From Fragum whitleyi (Eukaryota > Mollusca > Bivalvia > Cardiida > Cardiidae): a stretch of 64,000 bases of DNA. The position numbers and the translations under genes were made by a program. Of this stretch, positions 1 to 12,800 are shown in pieces; position 1 is the stretch's first letter; each line of letters starts with the position of its first letter. The notes below the pieces were generated by a model. That model was not told the origin of the DNA. It worked only from the letters and a program-made list of their open reading frames with translations, and did no database searches. The stretch is taken from positions 47,096,517 through 47,160,516 of the forward strand of contig OX411543.1 of assembly GCA_948146395.1 (NCBI GenBank). Reading direction: 5' to 3'.

Positions 1-321
1 TGCTTTGAGATATCTTTTTTTACAAAAGGTTCTCCGTAACAAGTCCATAGGGCCTGTAAGGACGCTACTTTGAGAAGAAGTGAATCAGTTTTGAAACGAT
101 GTTCCGTGAATTATAAAACGACGTTGATAGCGTGCGCCGACACCCATTTACTTGTGATACCTTTTTATTCATATCTCCGCGAGTTTTGGAAATAGCCCCC
201 TGTAATTACACCAGAATAAAGAAAAATGCTCAATATGAACTATTTGTTTCAGTTTCAGTTACATCGGACGTTTGATAAAAAATTTATCGCAAAAGTTCAC
301 GAATTCCTGGGACAACCCTCG
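1..321. mobile_element. Right end of a mariner-like element, cut by the window edge
   Basis: The right terminus at about 284-321, read in reverse, starts CGAGGGTTGTCCCAG and resembles the 38-base terminal repeat of the complete copy at 51888-52802; a TA follows at 322-323. No transposase reading frame is visible. It lies in the ADGRV1 intron after exon 21. Confidence 0.5.
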
Positions 322-337
322 TATACATAAAACTTAG

Positions 338-699
338 TTTGTTCCTGGTAGTCTTATATTACATAGTAGTGTATATTTTCGTGGTAAGCAAGTAAACCCC
401 ATAAATTCTGTTCCTGTAAATCATACAACAACAATTCCTGTCTTTGGCAGTCTCAAACAAGGTACTAGGATTTAACTTTATGGAAAGCCCTGAGAAAAAA
501 CTTACATTCTGTCCCTGTAAATGAGACCACAATAGTTCCTGTTCCTGGTAGTCTCAAACTTGGTTCTAGTATATAACTTAATGGTATGCCACAATGAAAA
601 CTTACATTCTGTTCATGTATATGAGACCACAACACCTGTGCTTGGAAGTCTTAAACTAAGTCCTTTTATAGAACACATTAAGAAATAATAAAAACTTAC
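338..699 (-). repeat. Tandem copies of the 3' end of ADGRV1 exon 21
   Basis: Three copies starting at 405, 506 and 606 and a partial one from about 338 repeat the last roughly 90 bases of exon 21 plus its donor, with periods of 101, 100 and 94 bases. The copies at 506 and 606 keep the donor hexamer GTAAGT (CTTAC on the plus strand); the copy at 405 has lost it. The copy at 506-605 stays open in the exon frame (SYILEPSLRLPGTGTIVVSF against GYILVPSMRLPGTGTVVVSF). No copy has the exon's 5' half or acceptor. Confidence 0.85.
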
Positions 700-856
700 A
701 TTCTGTTCCTGTAAATGAGACCACAACAGTTCCTGTTCCTGGTAGTCTCATACTAGGTACTAGTATATAACCAGAAGGTATGCTAGTAAGAAACAGTAAG
801 TCATACACATCTGGCAAACTACCAGCAATCCTGTCAGAATACACTTCCCACAACAC
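700..856 (-). CDS. ADGRV1: ADGRV1 exon 21: end of early Calx-beta block, step into LamG-like domain
   Basis: 157 bases, phase 0 in and 1 out, residues 1266-1317. VLWEVYSDRIAGSLPDVYDL continues the FGTVE of exon 20 and lines up with the vertebrate GWEI segment that runs straight into the LamG-like (pentraxin) domain; GTGTVVVSFTGTE would be the first LamG strand. The acceptor is CTTTTAG and the donor GTAAGT. The 3' part is repeated in tandem at 338-699. Confidence 0.82.
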
Positions 857-3800
857 CTAAAAGAAAGGTAACTCTTTTAAGTGTCTTTATTCATACAGGG
901 AACAACACTAAGTGGAGACCAGCCCTGCGCTCAGGATGACAAAATGGTGCAAACATTTTGTAAATAATACCTTACTTTGCACTTGCACTTGCATGCAAAG
1001 CAGGGTATAATTTTGAACAAGATGTGTTTGTGAAACACGAATGCCCCCGTAACGGCATTTTTTTCAAAGTTTGACCTTGACAGATGACCTTGACCTTGTC
1101 ACATGACCTTGACTTTGGTACTAGCGGATGTGGATCATTGAGATCTATCATCATGCCAAATATTAGCTTTGTATCTTGAATAGGCTTGAAGATATTGGCA
1201 AGGTTAAGTTTTCGGGTTAAGTTTTCGGACGTTTGACCTTGAGAGATGACCTTGACCTTGTCACATGACCTTGACTTTGGTACCAGCAGATGCGGATCAT
1301 TGAGATCTATCATCATGCCAAATATTAGCTTTGTATCTTGAATAGGCTTGAAGATATTGGCAAGGTTAAGTTTTCGGACAGACGGACGGACAGACGGACG
1401 GAGGGACAGACAGACAGACGGACATGAGTAAAACAATATGCCCCCGATCTATCGATGCGGGGGCATAAAAAGGTTGCACCCTTTTGTCATCCTGAATGCA
1501 GGCTAGTACTCCTTTATTTTGTAACTAAGAAATCTAATGGGAGGTTTCCTTGATATATGGGAATGTGCAAAGCAAAGAAACGGGGAAGTTTCCAAGCTTC
1601 TGCTGTCAATTTTTTAGATCTGTTCAATAAATTTTTTTGGTAATATTTGCTTTAATCTACAAGTAGTTTTGAAAAAAAATCCTATAATTCCACAAAAAAT
1701 ATTGTTGAAAAGAAGAAATTGATTGTCACAAGCAATTTTTTTCCAAATGTTCTCCCAAATATGAAATTTTGAATCCTTACTTATAGCCTTAACTCCTTGA
1801 TTTTGTAAGTTATGAGCTTACTCATAGAAGTTAGTGTTAAACCATGTTATTAGTGCCTTAATTTATGTTAATGGACACCTATTAAATTAAGGAAAATATT
1901 TGATAAAGTACCATTGCTTTAATGAGAAAAACAGTTGTTATAGACTAAGATCAGACTAAATGTCTGTATGGTCTATATATATTATCTTTATACTATGCCT
2001 CCTGTAATACCCAGATTATGCATCTTTGCAAGGTGTAAGTGTAATCCAGAGAAAAAGAAAGAAGTCTGAGGTTCAGGTCTGATAATGACAATTTCTCAAT
2101 TCTCATACCTCCACTGTACCAAAAAGTCCCATACGTCGCTGTACCACAAGGCTTGCCTGAGTGCTGCCGAAGTTTCCAGGATAGTAATCCTCGGCTACAC
2201 TGATATCCCTGGATAATATGGGAAACCCAAATCTACCATTAGGATCATCACTGGCCAATATGGTGATATATGCTGTAGATTTGTCTGTCTGAATACTGGC
2301 TAAAGGTACGTCTGTGCGTCCCTCAATTACTGTTTATGATTAAATATACAAACATTTACTGTATCCATTATTTAATACCCTAACTATTATAAAAAAAAAT
2401 AACGAATAATGTTTAAGAAAACATAATCATTGAAGTTCAAACTTGACAAATCTTTGCCATTTTACTAGATGATAAGGATTTATACAAAAAAGGGCTTAAA
2501 TTTCTTCACCAAATAATGCTAGTAGGTTAATGAGTTTCATATTGCAACTACTCTCAAAAGAAAAAAAAAACCTTTGAAAAAATTTTGAAATTCAAGAAAT
2601 CACTGGTTACAAGTTTGTTTAAACACTTTGCAACTTTGATGTAACTTCTTACAGTTTGAATAATCTATGTAACTTTGTCATTTGGTTAAAAAAGGAATGT
2701 TTTCTTACCTTCAACTGACGTAAGCCGTATGAGGTAAGTTTTATCATTCTCAGGTGTATTGTCCATACGAGGAGATAGTTGGAAGTACTTGGTCTTCTCT
2801 CCATTGAAAGTAACACTGAGGCCCTCAGCCACCAAAAAATCATCCCCATTTTGGGCCTCCAAGTTTGATTGTGATGAAAAATGGTAGAGTTTGTAATAAA
2901 CCCTGACTACCCCGAATTGGCCTCGCTCTCTTGTGATACTGCAATAAAAGAAATTAAAAAAAATGAAACTCTCCTTTATTTCTTTATTTGAAAATAGACA
3001 AAAGTGGCTTAGAATAACAAAAAACTATATCAATCAACTTGTAATTTAGTTATAATAACACTATTTTTTGCCAATTTTTTCCTATGTACATGCTTTGAAA
3101 CTATTGGAACAGCTCTAGTGAAATCAATATTCACTCTAATTAGAGACTGTCTGAGTCATTTCCAACACTTCAATTAGTGAATGATAGATGTGTGAGAGAT
3201 GTTGACCTGGCTGGACAATCACATAGAATATTGAAATTATTCTTGCCTGGTGAACAGATAGATTTGGTCTATAGCCAGCTATTGAGCGCATAGTGAAGAT
3301 TTATATCAGACTATGTGGCTGCACTGGCTGTCCTGAGTCTTACTGTTGCACACATGTAAAATTGTTGGAAATGCTCATTCTGATTAAACTTTGTTCAATT
3401 CTAACCAAAACAAAATTTTGTTATTGAGTAAAGAGTAGTCTTACCCATATTGCACTGTTCCTCCTTCTTCAACAGAATGTGTAAAAGGAGCTTCAAAACC
3501 AAATACACCATATGCATCATCATTTGGACGTATTGTAATGTTGAAACGATTTGTACCTGACACAACACAATCACCTGTAAAATTGTTTACAAGATGAAGA
3601 GAATATTTTAATTAATGGATGTATGAAACTAAAAACCTAATCATATTGCATGAATAAATGAAGAGGACTCATACATAAATGTTGAAAGGTTTTAGTTTTA
3701 TACCCTTATGAATTCAAAAATTATTCTCTTAATAATATATAATAATTCAAAACCATGAAGGAAAAAAATGGCCAGTAAAAAGAGAAAAATCTCTTATGGG

Positions 3801-6800
3801 GACACTTTGTCGGAAAAATATTTCTTTTGAGAAATGAAACCAACTTTTCAGCACAGTAGACTGCACAAATCTTGATAGACACATGTAGCTAAAATTAAAT
3901 CATGCACAGGATAAGAAAATATGAACAAATTAATCTTCAATGAACTCTAACATTTTTTTGATTGCTTTGTTTGAATGGGTTTTACGTCTCTTTCAACAAT
4001 TTCAGTTATATCGCGACAGCCGGAGCACCTAACAATGGATTCCTGGTATTTCTTTCACCTGTACTACCATTACATCCTTTCCTAGCCTCCGACTGCTATC
4101 TCACATAGGTTTACGATTATCTACTCATTGGTGAGAGACAAACGTCTGAAAGGATATATGCCGCCACCGGGGATCAAACCAACGACTTCCAGATTGGAAG
4201 TCTTATGCCTAACCAACTGTGCTATGGTTGCGGGGCTTGTGCTGGCTTTTTACCTTTGGGATTCATTGACCCCTTGACCATAAAATTCTACGGGTTAAAG
4301 CCAATTTTGAACCGTAGAAAAAACAGCAAGAATCTAAACTTATCAGTCTACAAAAGTAATCTGTATAACTGAATCAACATATACAATAAAGTGTAGACAC
4401 ACTTTATTGTGTATGTTGTTTCATTTATATAGATCTTATATAATAGTATGAAGAAAACAATTGCATTGGAAATACAGTTGGTCAAAATGACCCCCAACAG
4501 GAAATTATTGAGGGTCAAAAAGGAATTTTTGGGGGTCAAACCTCTGGTTTTAGGGTCAAACACATTAGCCCTGGATTTCTGTACCTGTACCTTGAACTAC
4601 AACATAGTAGATCAATTCAGAAATTTAAGATTTTAGAAAATAAAATACGATATACAGTCAATATGGCTCAAGTGACCATGTCATTGTCTCAATGAGACAA
4701 TTCTATTGAATTTTAACAACATGGAATTACTGAGAATTTTGCAATGATATGCATTTCAAATAAAAAAAAGTATGTTTCCTATGAAACAAACGAGTTCTAA
4801 GCCACCTTTTTCTAAAACAACCGCTTTTTCATGGTCCAGTTATTGGTTGCTTAACACAAGTTTAACTGTATGGCAGAAAATAATCTGAGGTCAACAGTCA
4901 TCTAGATATTTATAAGATTTGATCAGTCACTCCACAGCAGCAGTCTGATCACTAGGGAATTGGCAAAAGCTGTAAGGTACTCTTTCATGATAAAAAACAA
5001 CATCTTTTTCAACATTTTTCATTTGTGATTTGCGAAACAGAGAAAGATAAAGTGAATACTTATCATTTATTTTACATTTAATTGAAATTGTGAAAATCAA
5101 CAGCAAAATGTAATTCAACATGGAAATCAAAGCAAAACCAACTTCCATGCATATTTTAATTATTTCCATATCTGACCTTGAAAAATAACCTTGTCCCTGA
5201 CTGATAACCTTGAAGTTGGTACCTACAGAAAGCTTTAATTTTTTTGGAGAAAAACAGAAAAACAAACCGTCAGAAAAAAATATGTCCCCAATCTTTCGAA
5301 TGTGAGGACATAGATTTATAGTTAAATTTTAACAACAATGGATTAATACACTTTCTATTTGTATTCCTTTTCTGAGTTAATGCCAGCGCATAGGTGCCAT
5401 CTTACAATTGAAACTTTTGATTTTCCCATCAATTCAAAATTTCAAGTGGTCAGAGCAAAGCACCTTTAAATATATTATCACTTATAATAGTTTTGCACTG
5501 ACCCCTCAAATTGAAGTACACATACCAACAATTTCATATATTTCCAGAAAGAATATTTCTGCATCTTCTGGAACATCATCGTCATATATTCTTACAGACA
5601 CTGACTTCTGGGACTCTCCGATACCAAATTTCACCTGACCAGTGGTGATGACCAGAAAGTCATTGGACTGACCACTGGCCTCATTGTCCACTGTCCGATA
5701 TTTAACAACGACAACACGGTCAGTGGGACCTTCACGCTCCATTGTAATGGTAGCTTCAGATGGTTCTTCTACAGCAGCAGATAGACCTTGTTAGCAGAAA
5801 GACAATATAACAATTACTTCCCCTTACTTTATTTTAAAAAATTAAACTATATATGCTTAATAAAAATCTAGCCAAAATGTATTATTAGTGAGGTTATTTA
5901 TTTTCAAACATTTTAGTCTAAAAGGAAAAACAAGTGGTAAAGATTAAGATCAGGCTGCACATATGTGCAGACCAACTTGCCAATACAACTTGCAAAAGCA
6001 TTATATTCTGGGCTAACCATGACAAGGATAAAAACTCAGATACGTCAACAATATTATTGACAATAATCTTGGTAATTGTCATAGTTAATAGTCCATTTCA
6101 CGAAAAAGTCAATAATTGTCCATGATTTGCAATAATTTACATAATGCATATCAAAATATAGTTGTCAATGGTTCCTGGGAAATGGCGGCAATTAGAATGA
6201 CTAGATCTAAGTTGAAAGTTGGACAAAAGCAAAATAAGTTCATATAAGATCCTTTTAAATATGTGAGATGATCCAAAACTTCATGTCATACCCTGCAGCC
6301 TTGCCCAAAACAAACAACAGTATCCATACAATAATATTTAATTTAATTTTCAAAATAAGGGAATGTCAATTTAGAAATCATGTATGTGAAAGAAAAAGAT
6401 AAACCACTTTACTGATTCAATATAAACGACAATTTTGGGCCTTTACTTACCAACAAAATAGAGTTGGAAGTCATTTGCATTGATAACAATAGTCATACTG
6501 GTTTGTGTTCCCAATACAGCCCCACCTGTAGGGCCAGATAGGGTCAAGGTGAATGATTCTGTGTTCTCAGTTATCTGAAATGTATGAATAAATATGTGAA
6601 TTATGCCCCCTTCCACCCAACACACATCCTGTAGACCATGTAACAGCTACCTATGTTGGTTAGATGTTAGTCAACTATAATTTGAGCCTGTGCGGGACAT
6701 TTCCAAAAATTTAAAATGTTCGTGAGATTGTAAATATTGCATATCGTAGACAGTCACATGCTGTAAAATAAAGTTACCTGATGGTCTACAGATACTTTGA

Positions 6801-9800
6801 GTTCTTATCTATCTACTAAACGCATAATGAAGACTCTGGTCAGACTGTGCAGATGCACAGGCTGGTCAGAATCTTTGATTTGCGCATATATGAAATTGTT
6901 GGAAATCTCACGCACAGGCTCATTTATTGTTTATTTTTCATAACCTGTAAATAAATCATGAACATGATATGAGTTATTCCCCACCAACAGAATTCCATTT
7001 CTCTGTCTAATAATGTCTAATGAAATATCTTATGTCACTGGTTATCTGAGTTTGATTACATTTGAAACTTTCTACATCAAAACATGAAAAAAAACTATAA
7101 AAAAAAGTAACAAGAGTTATCACTTAGTTACAAGCAATTCTAAGAAGTTAAGATACTACAAACCTCATCGGGAAGTGATTCCAGGCTAATATAGGCCATA
7201 TCCTGGTCTGAGTTGAAGGTCAGGAATCCGGACACTGGTCCCAAATCTATCCCTTCATCTGGGGTCACAGCCCAGGCAACAGAGATGCCACCAAATAGAC
7301 CCCCAGTCCTCTGTACTCCTATAGTGGCAACTTCTCTGACATCACTCTTACTCTCATCTGAAAAGATACTCCACTTTATTGAAAACCTGATAAAAGCAAT
7401 TCATTAATTTTATCTGACAATGTCCAATCATTAGATTTCTAGAATAAATCAAGGGGGAAGCAGAAAACCAGTGTATGTGCCTTTTTCCTATAGGCACTTA
7501 AAATGGTTTTGCATTGATCACTCAAAACCACTTCTTGCAATCTATGATTATCTAAAAATTATATTTCACTAACCAACTGTAGGGCTGGAAATGAAGTTCC
7601 ATTACTTGGGTTGTTTCATCTTCTGTATATTACAAATAATATTTTAAAATACAAATTAAGGAAACTTTAACAATTAATGCCTAAGGCCTTACTTTTACTA
7701 TATACTTACTCATAAAAATAGTTTGTTCCACAAACTGCAAGACTCCATGTGGAGCATCATTCTTTGTGACCTTGACCTCTACACTTGACCTTGACCCAAA
7801 TACTGCTGTGTCACTTCCATAGCTTTGGAGGCGAAGGTTAAATGTCTCTTCAAGCTGGAATGACATAATAATACATATTTACAAAATTATTGCTATATTT
7901 AGACATCACCTATTTGAACTTATGTCAGAAACTCTAAATTCAGGCTTAAATGAGATATTACATGTACTCTTTTTATCATATTTATTACAAGTTCATTTCC
8001 AGGGTAACAAATTAGCGTTGATAATCTCTATGTTAATTTGCAAAGTTATTCCACAAGTGTAATAACACTTGTCAAAAAAAGATTCAACGTGGTTCTTTCA
8101 CTACAAAAGTGTTAGTTCATATCACTTATCAACTTTTGAACAATGGGATGACAAATGTGTTCAGAAAGTCAATACATTTCCTACCTCAGGGATGCCATCT
8201 GCTTTAGCTGCTATACTGAAGGTTTTGACTCTATTACCAGGAGGAAATGTAAGAACATTTGTGTAACCATGGAAATCAGCCTCTCCATTTACAACCATAT
8301 ATTGGATAGACTTTGTAATGAGATCACCTTCTTCTCTGACCACTGTGAACTGAACTGGTGTTCCACCTTCCTAAAATACAATAAAATTCTCAACCTGTAA
8401 ACCTATTAAACTTCAGGAGCCTATGTGTGACATGCTTATTTTGAATTATTTGAATGTATTTAATAACAATCCAAACAGTTAATGGAGGCCCACTAGATTA
8501 TGTCCTTTCATAAGACATTAATTTTACTTAATTTAAAAGAAAATGTCTTCAAGAAAAAGTTTCAAATGTGATTACCACAGAGGTTACACTTGAAAACATG
8601 ACTTTGGACATGTATTTATTAATAAATGTCTATAAACTACAAAATCTCTTTATACAATAATATTTTGAATACTGAAGATAAACGTTACATAAACTAGACT
8701 ATCGTACTGGTCCATAATGGAATGCCATTTTAGACGAAAGGACCTTAACCCTGTCAGAAGTCAATGGCCCATATCCAAAATATGACATGCACATCTCTGC
8801 TTGGTGCTCATCATATCTGTAAAGGTTGAATGAAATCCTTCCATAAGTTGCTGAGAAATTGAGCCAACACTAAAAAGCTATAGAAGAACCAACCAACAAC
8901 CTGACTCATATATACTCTCCAAACATAAAATCATTCCTCAATTTTTTAACAATGCATCTTTTAAACAATCTAAGGTTTTTTTAAAATTAATTGCTTACTC
9001 ATATCTTTATAGGAAAAGATCAATTGATACTTAAACCTGCAAAATCCTACCAATGATTTGCTCATTTTGTTGTTAATAGATCTACCCCCTTTAAAATCAG
9101 TTTTTACCCCCAATATTTCATGGTTAGCAAGTCAATGACTCAGTTTCACACTCACACACCCTGAGTTTTTCAATATATGGACAAAACAACAATGAAAGGT
9201 AATACATCTCTTAATAAAGCTATCTACTAACTGTTATTTCATAAGACAGCTGCTCATCAGCTGAGAACTGAAACACGCCTCCAGGATTATCATTTTCTGC
9301 AATTGTTATTCGTCTTTGTCTGGCTCCCTGTCTTAGCCTCTGATTGCTGGCTGGTTCCACACCGCTCAATGTTACAATGAATTCCTCGTCCAGCTCTGGT
9401 ACATCATCAGGGAGTATACTCAGTACAAGATTCGTCTCTGACATACCTGTCAACAATACAAACCGTTAACAACATTGTGAAATTGACATTCATCTCGATC
9501 AAATCCATACCAAAACACTTGCTCAGCATTCCAATCATTCATTCCAAACATTCTCTCAAACCATTCAAAAACGCTGCAAACCCACTGAAAAAGAAAGAAT
9601 CAGCTGAAAAATAGAAAACGTCTGATAGAATTTTGAAGAAATAGGAAGGTATATTTTTTTAAAAGGAGGCAATCCAATACCGCTAATTCTGTTCATCTTG
9701 ATCAAAATTTGCCCTATTAGATTACCTCCCATTAAATTCACTCAAAACTTGCTCCACACACTAATTCAACTTCATTCCAAAGTCATTCCAAAATCATTCA

Positions 9801-12800
9801 CCTTGTCAATTTCACAATGTTTTAACTATATGATACGCTGAGCTTTAGATTGAAAGAGTGATATCAAATTCAAAATGAACAATTCCTCCATAAAATCCTA
9901 TTTTGTGGGTTCTCATTGGAATAGGATTTTCTCTAGAAACAACAGAGCTTAAAAAATTCTAAAAGATTTCCTACTATTACTTCAATATTTACAAATACTC
10001 TTTCTGGTATCACTTTCAAAATAATTGAGCAGTCTGATCTTAATCAACACCATCTGTTTTCCTATTTAAACCAGAAAAGTTTTTAAAAAATGAGGAAGAT
10101 TTGATGGCTTAGCGCAAAACAGTTATAACTGCCTATATCTTTAAAGGCAGTTACAACTGTTTTGCACTGAGCCATGGAGTAGGCCCTTAAGGGCTCACCT
10201 GAGGCATTTAGTTGAGAAAGGTGGCAAAGTGTAAAAACTACTTATTTGAAATTCATGACTGTCTAAAAAAGTACAAAATATCAAGAAGACAAACATTCCA
10301 AATACATTTCAAGACATTTGAGTCAAAAGTATTTCCTCTAAAGTACTAAAAAAGTTTCAAGATTTGAAGAGGTGCCTGGTTTTTGACTCTCTTTCGAACT
10401 TGTCTAAGAATTGAAGACAAACATTCTGACAATATGTTCAATCAAATATGTGTTCTGTAGAGTGCAAACAATGGAGACAAACATTCTGACCAAGTTTCAA
10501 GTCATTTTGGCTAAAATGTAGCCTCTAGAGCACATACAAGGTTTTTCTAAGAGTTTACCCTATTTTTGATCCCACTTGACTCAATTTTGAACTTGATTTG
10601 ATGAAGACAAAAAATCTTAGCAAGTTTCAAGACATTTGAGCCAAAATTGTGGCCTCTAGAGTGCACACAAGGTTTTTCTAAGATTTGACCTCTTGACCTC
10701 ATTTTTGACCCCACTTGACTGGATTTCAAAAGTGATCTAGATTTGATGGAGAAAAACATTCTGACCAAGTTTCAAGACATTTGGGCCAAAAATGTGGCCT
10801 CTTGAGTGCACACAAGATGTTGATGGACGACCGGACACCCTGACAACCGGACGACAAATGCAAGACACAGCTTGATCACAATAGCTCATCATGAGCACTT
10901 TGTATAATATTTTTTGAAATAAGAACTTAAGTATTTCAATTTTAAAGCAATGAATCTTGCAAAGCTTTTTATTTAGCATGACAAGATATAAGATAGTGGA
11001 GCCATAATAGATTTGCGACGTTTCGGTAGTCATGAACTTAAAAAGTTTAAACAAAGGTTTCCTAATGATTTCATTAGGAAACTTCGGCTAACATTGTGAA
11101 AGACCATGAGTTCTGAATGGTGCGGAACCATTGTAGTTCCACTACCTAAATCAGACTTACCAGTTCTCATAAGAATGGTTCCATTCATTTGAGCAATATC
11201 GGTGGATGTCAGATGACCAGCATTGGCACCGGTACCCTGTATAATCCATGATATTGTAGCATCACCACTGGTTCCCTCTCTAGATAACTTTAAAATAACT
11301 GTCGATGGACTGTCTTGTAGTTCTGAAACCTACCAACAGACAAAATTAATGACCATTTATGTGACTTCTCCAGCATTTTCATTTGTGCGCAACCTTGAGA
11401 CTAAGATCAGTCTTGCATCAGCAAAGTCTGATCAATCAGCTTCTTCACTAGGCAATTATTGACCTATAGTCTCTGTTCAAAATTGCACAATATTTGTATG
11501 CAATGCAAAGGTCAAAGTATATCCATCACTCATACACACATCATGAAACTGTTGGGAGTTTGTAGCACACACTGGCTCAAATTGATTTGCATTTCAGACA
11601 GTGAAGACAAGATTTGTTTGTGGAGTAATGATGCTTGTGTTTATAAAAATTAAATACCTATGACAATGATTACTAACTTTGTCAATTACAGAAGATAAAA
11701 TAATTAAACATATTACCAAATATAAGCCAAAAAAATTATCTATAAATATCAGTGATTTGATTCTACATCAATAAATTAAGATCTCTATGATTTTTGTGCT
11801 TTTTTGACAGTCATAAAGACAGAAACCCTAGGTATGAAAACAGTTTCAACTGCACTTACTAGATACTGTCATTTCAAAATATATTCATGGTTAAACTGCT
11901 TTGAAACAAGAGTTTGCAAGTTCTTCTATAATTGGAAAAGTCATCAAACTTGTAATTACTCTATGGTTTTATTCTGACAAAATTAAACTCCCCCTAAAAT
12001 ATTGCTTAAAAGAGTAAATTTATATGATGGCTAAGCGCAAAATGGTTGTAACTGCCTATAGGGTAATAGGAAGTTAAATCTTCCTCACACTGAGCCATCA
12101 TATAGTGAAATTGATTCTTAGTCCCCTGGCTGTTTGTATACAAATCCTCCTTGGTTAAAGTTGTATTCAAATATAATAATAGATTTCAGCCAGTAAACAG
12201 AAAGCATCAATAAATAAGGGGCCTGTTTTACTAAACATTTATGATCATTTTTTGTAAGTCTAAAATCAAAGTTGCTTCTACAATATAACTCAATATGGGA
12301 ATCTGCCATGCATCATCTCATTGGACTCGTCTTCTAAAGACAATTCCAATAAGATATTGCAAGGCAGAATCTAATAATTAGTAAAAACACCAGGTATGAA
12401 TCATGATTTTGACTTACGATTAATTTTTCCTGTTGAAAGTTTAGTAAAAAAGGCCCCTTGAATATAATTATTTGATTAAAAATGTGAATATCTAGTCTTG
12501 TGACATTAACCTTTTTTCTTATTCAACCTAGAATCACTATTACTCCAAATTTGAATTAACATTTTATCTCTAGTTTATTTAAATAATTAAATTAAAAATA
12601 ATAATAAAAAATTATTATCTTTTCTTGAATAAATAAGAGTTTTCCAGCAGAAATACAGCTAATCTGAATAGAAAATTGGATAAATTCTCATTAGAGTATG
12701 GTAAAAGTTTAATAATCCTTGGCCATGGAATCCAAAACTTTTTACTGGTGTAGTTTACTGTATACTCACTGTTAAAGGACTTGTAGTTTCAAATCCTATT

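Noticed and set aside
338..699. Mutually exclusive exons at the exon 21 array
   Set aside because: Copies contain only the 3' part of the exon and have no exon-type acceptor, so they cannot replace exon 21; they are reported instead as donor-side copies.
972..1436. 154-residue minus-strand open frame with PSVRPSVRK repeats
   Set aside because: It is the translation of a GACA/GGAC microsatellite and two tandem units of a pearl-like element; no start context or domain.
4160..4240. tRNA gene on the minus strand
   Set aside because: A and B boxes are present, but they lead into a SINE body and no acceptor stem pairing is seen; it is a SINE head.
5408..8400. Plus-strand open frames at 5408, 7213, 8069, 8155, 15817, 16917 and 23581
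   Set aside because: All are shadows opposite ADGRV1 exons.
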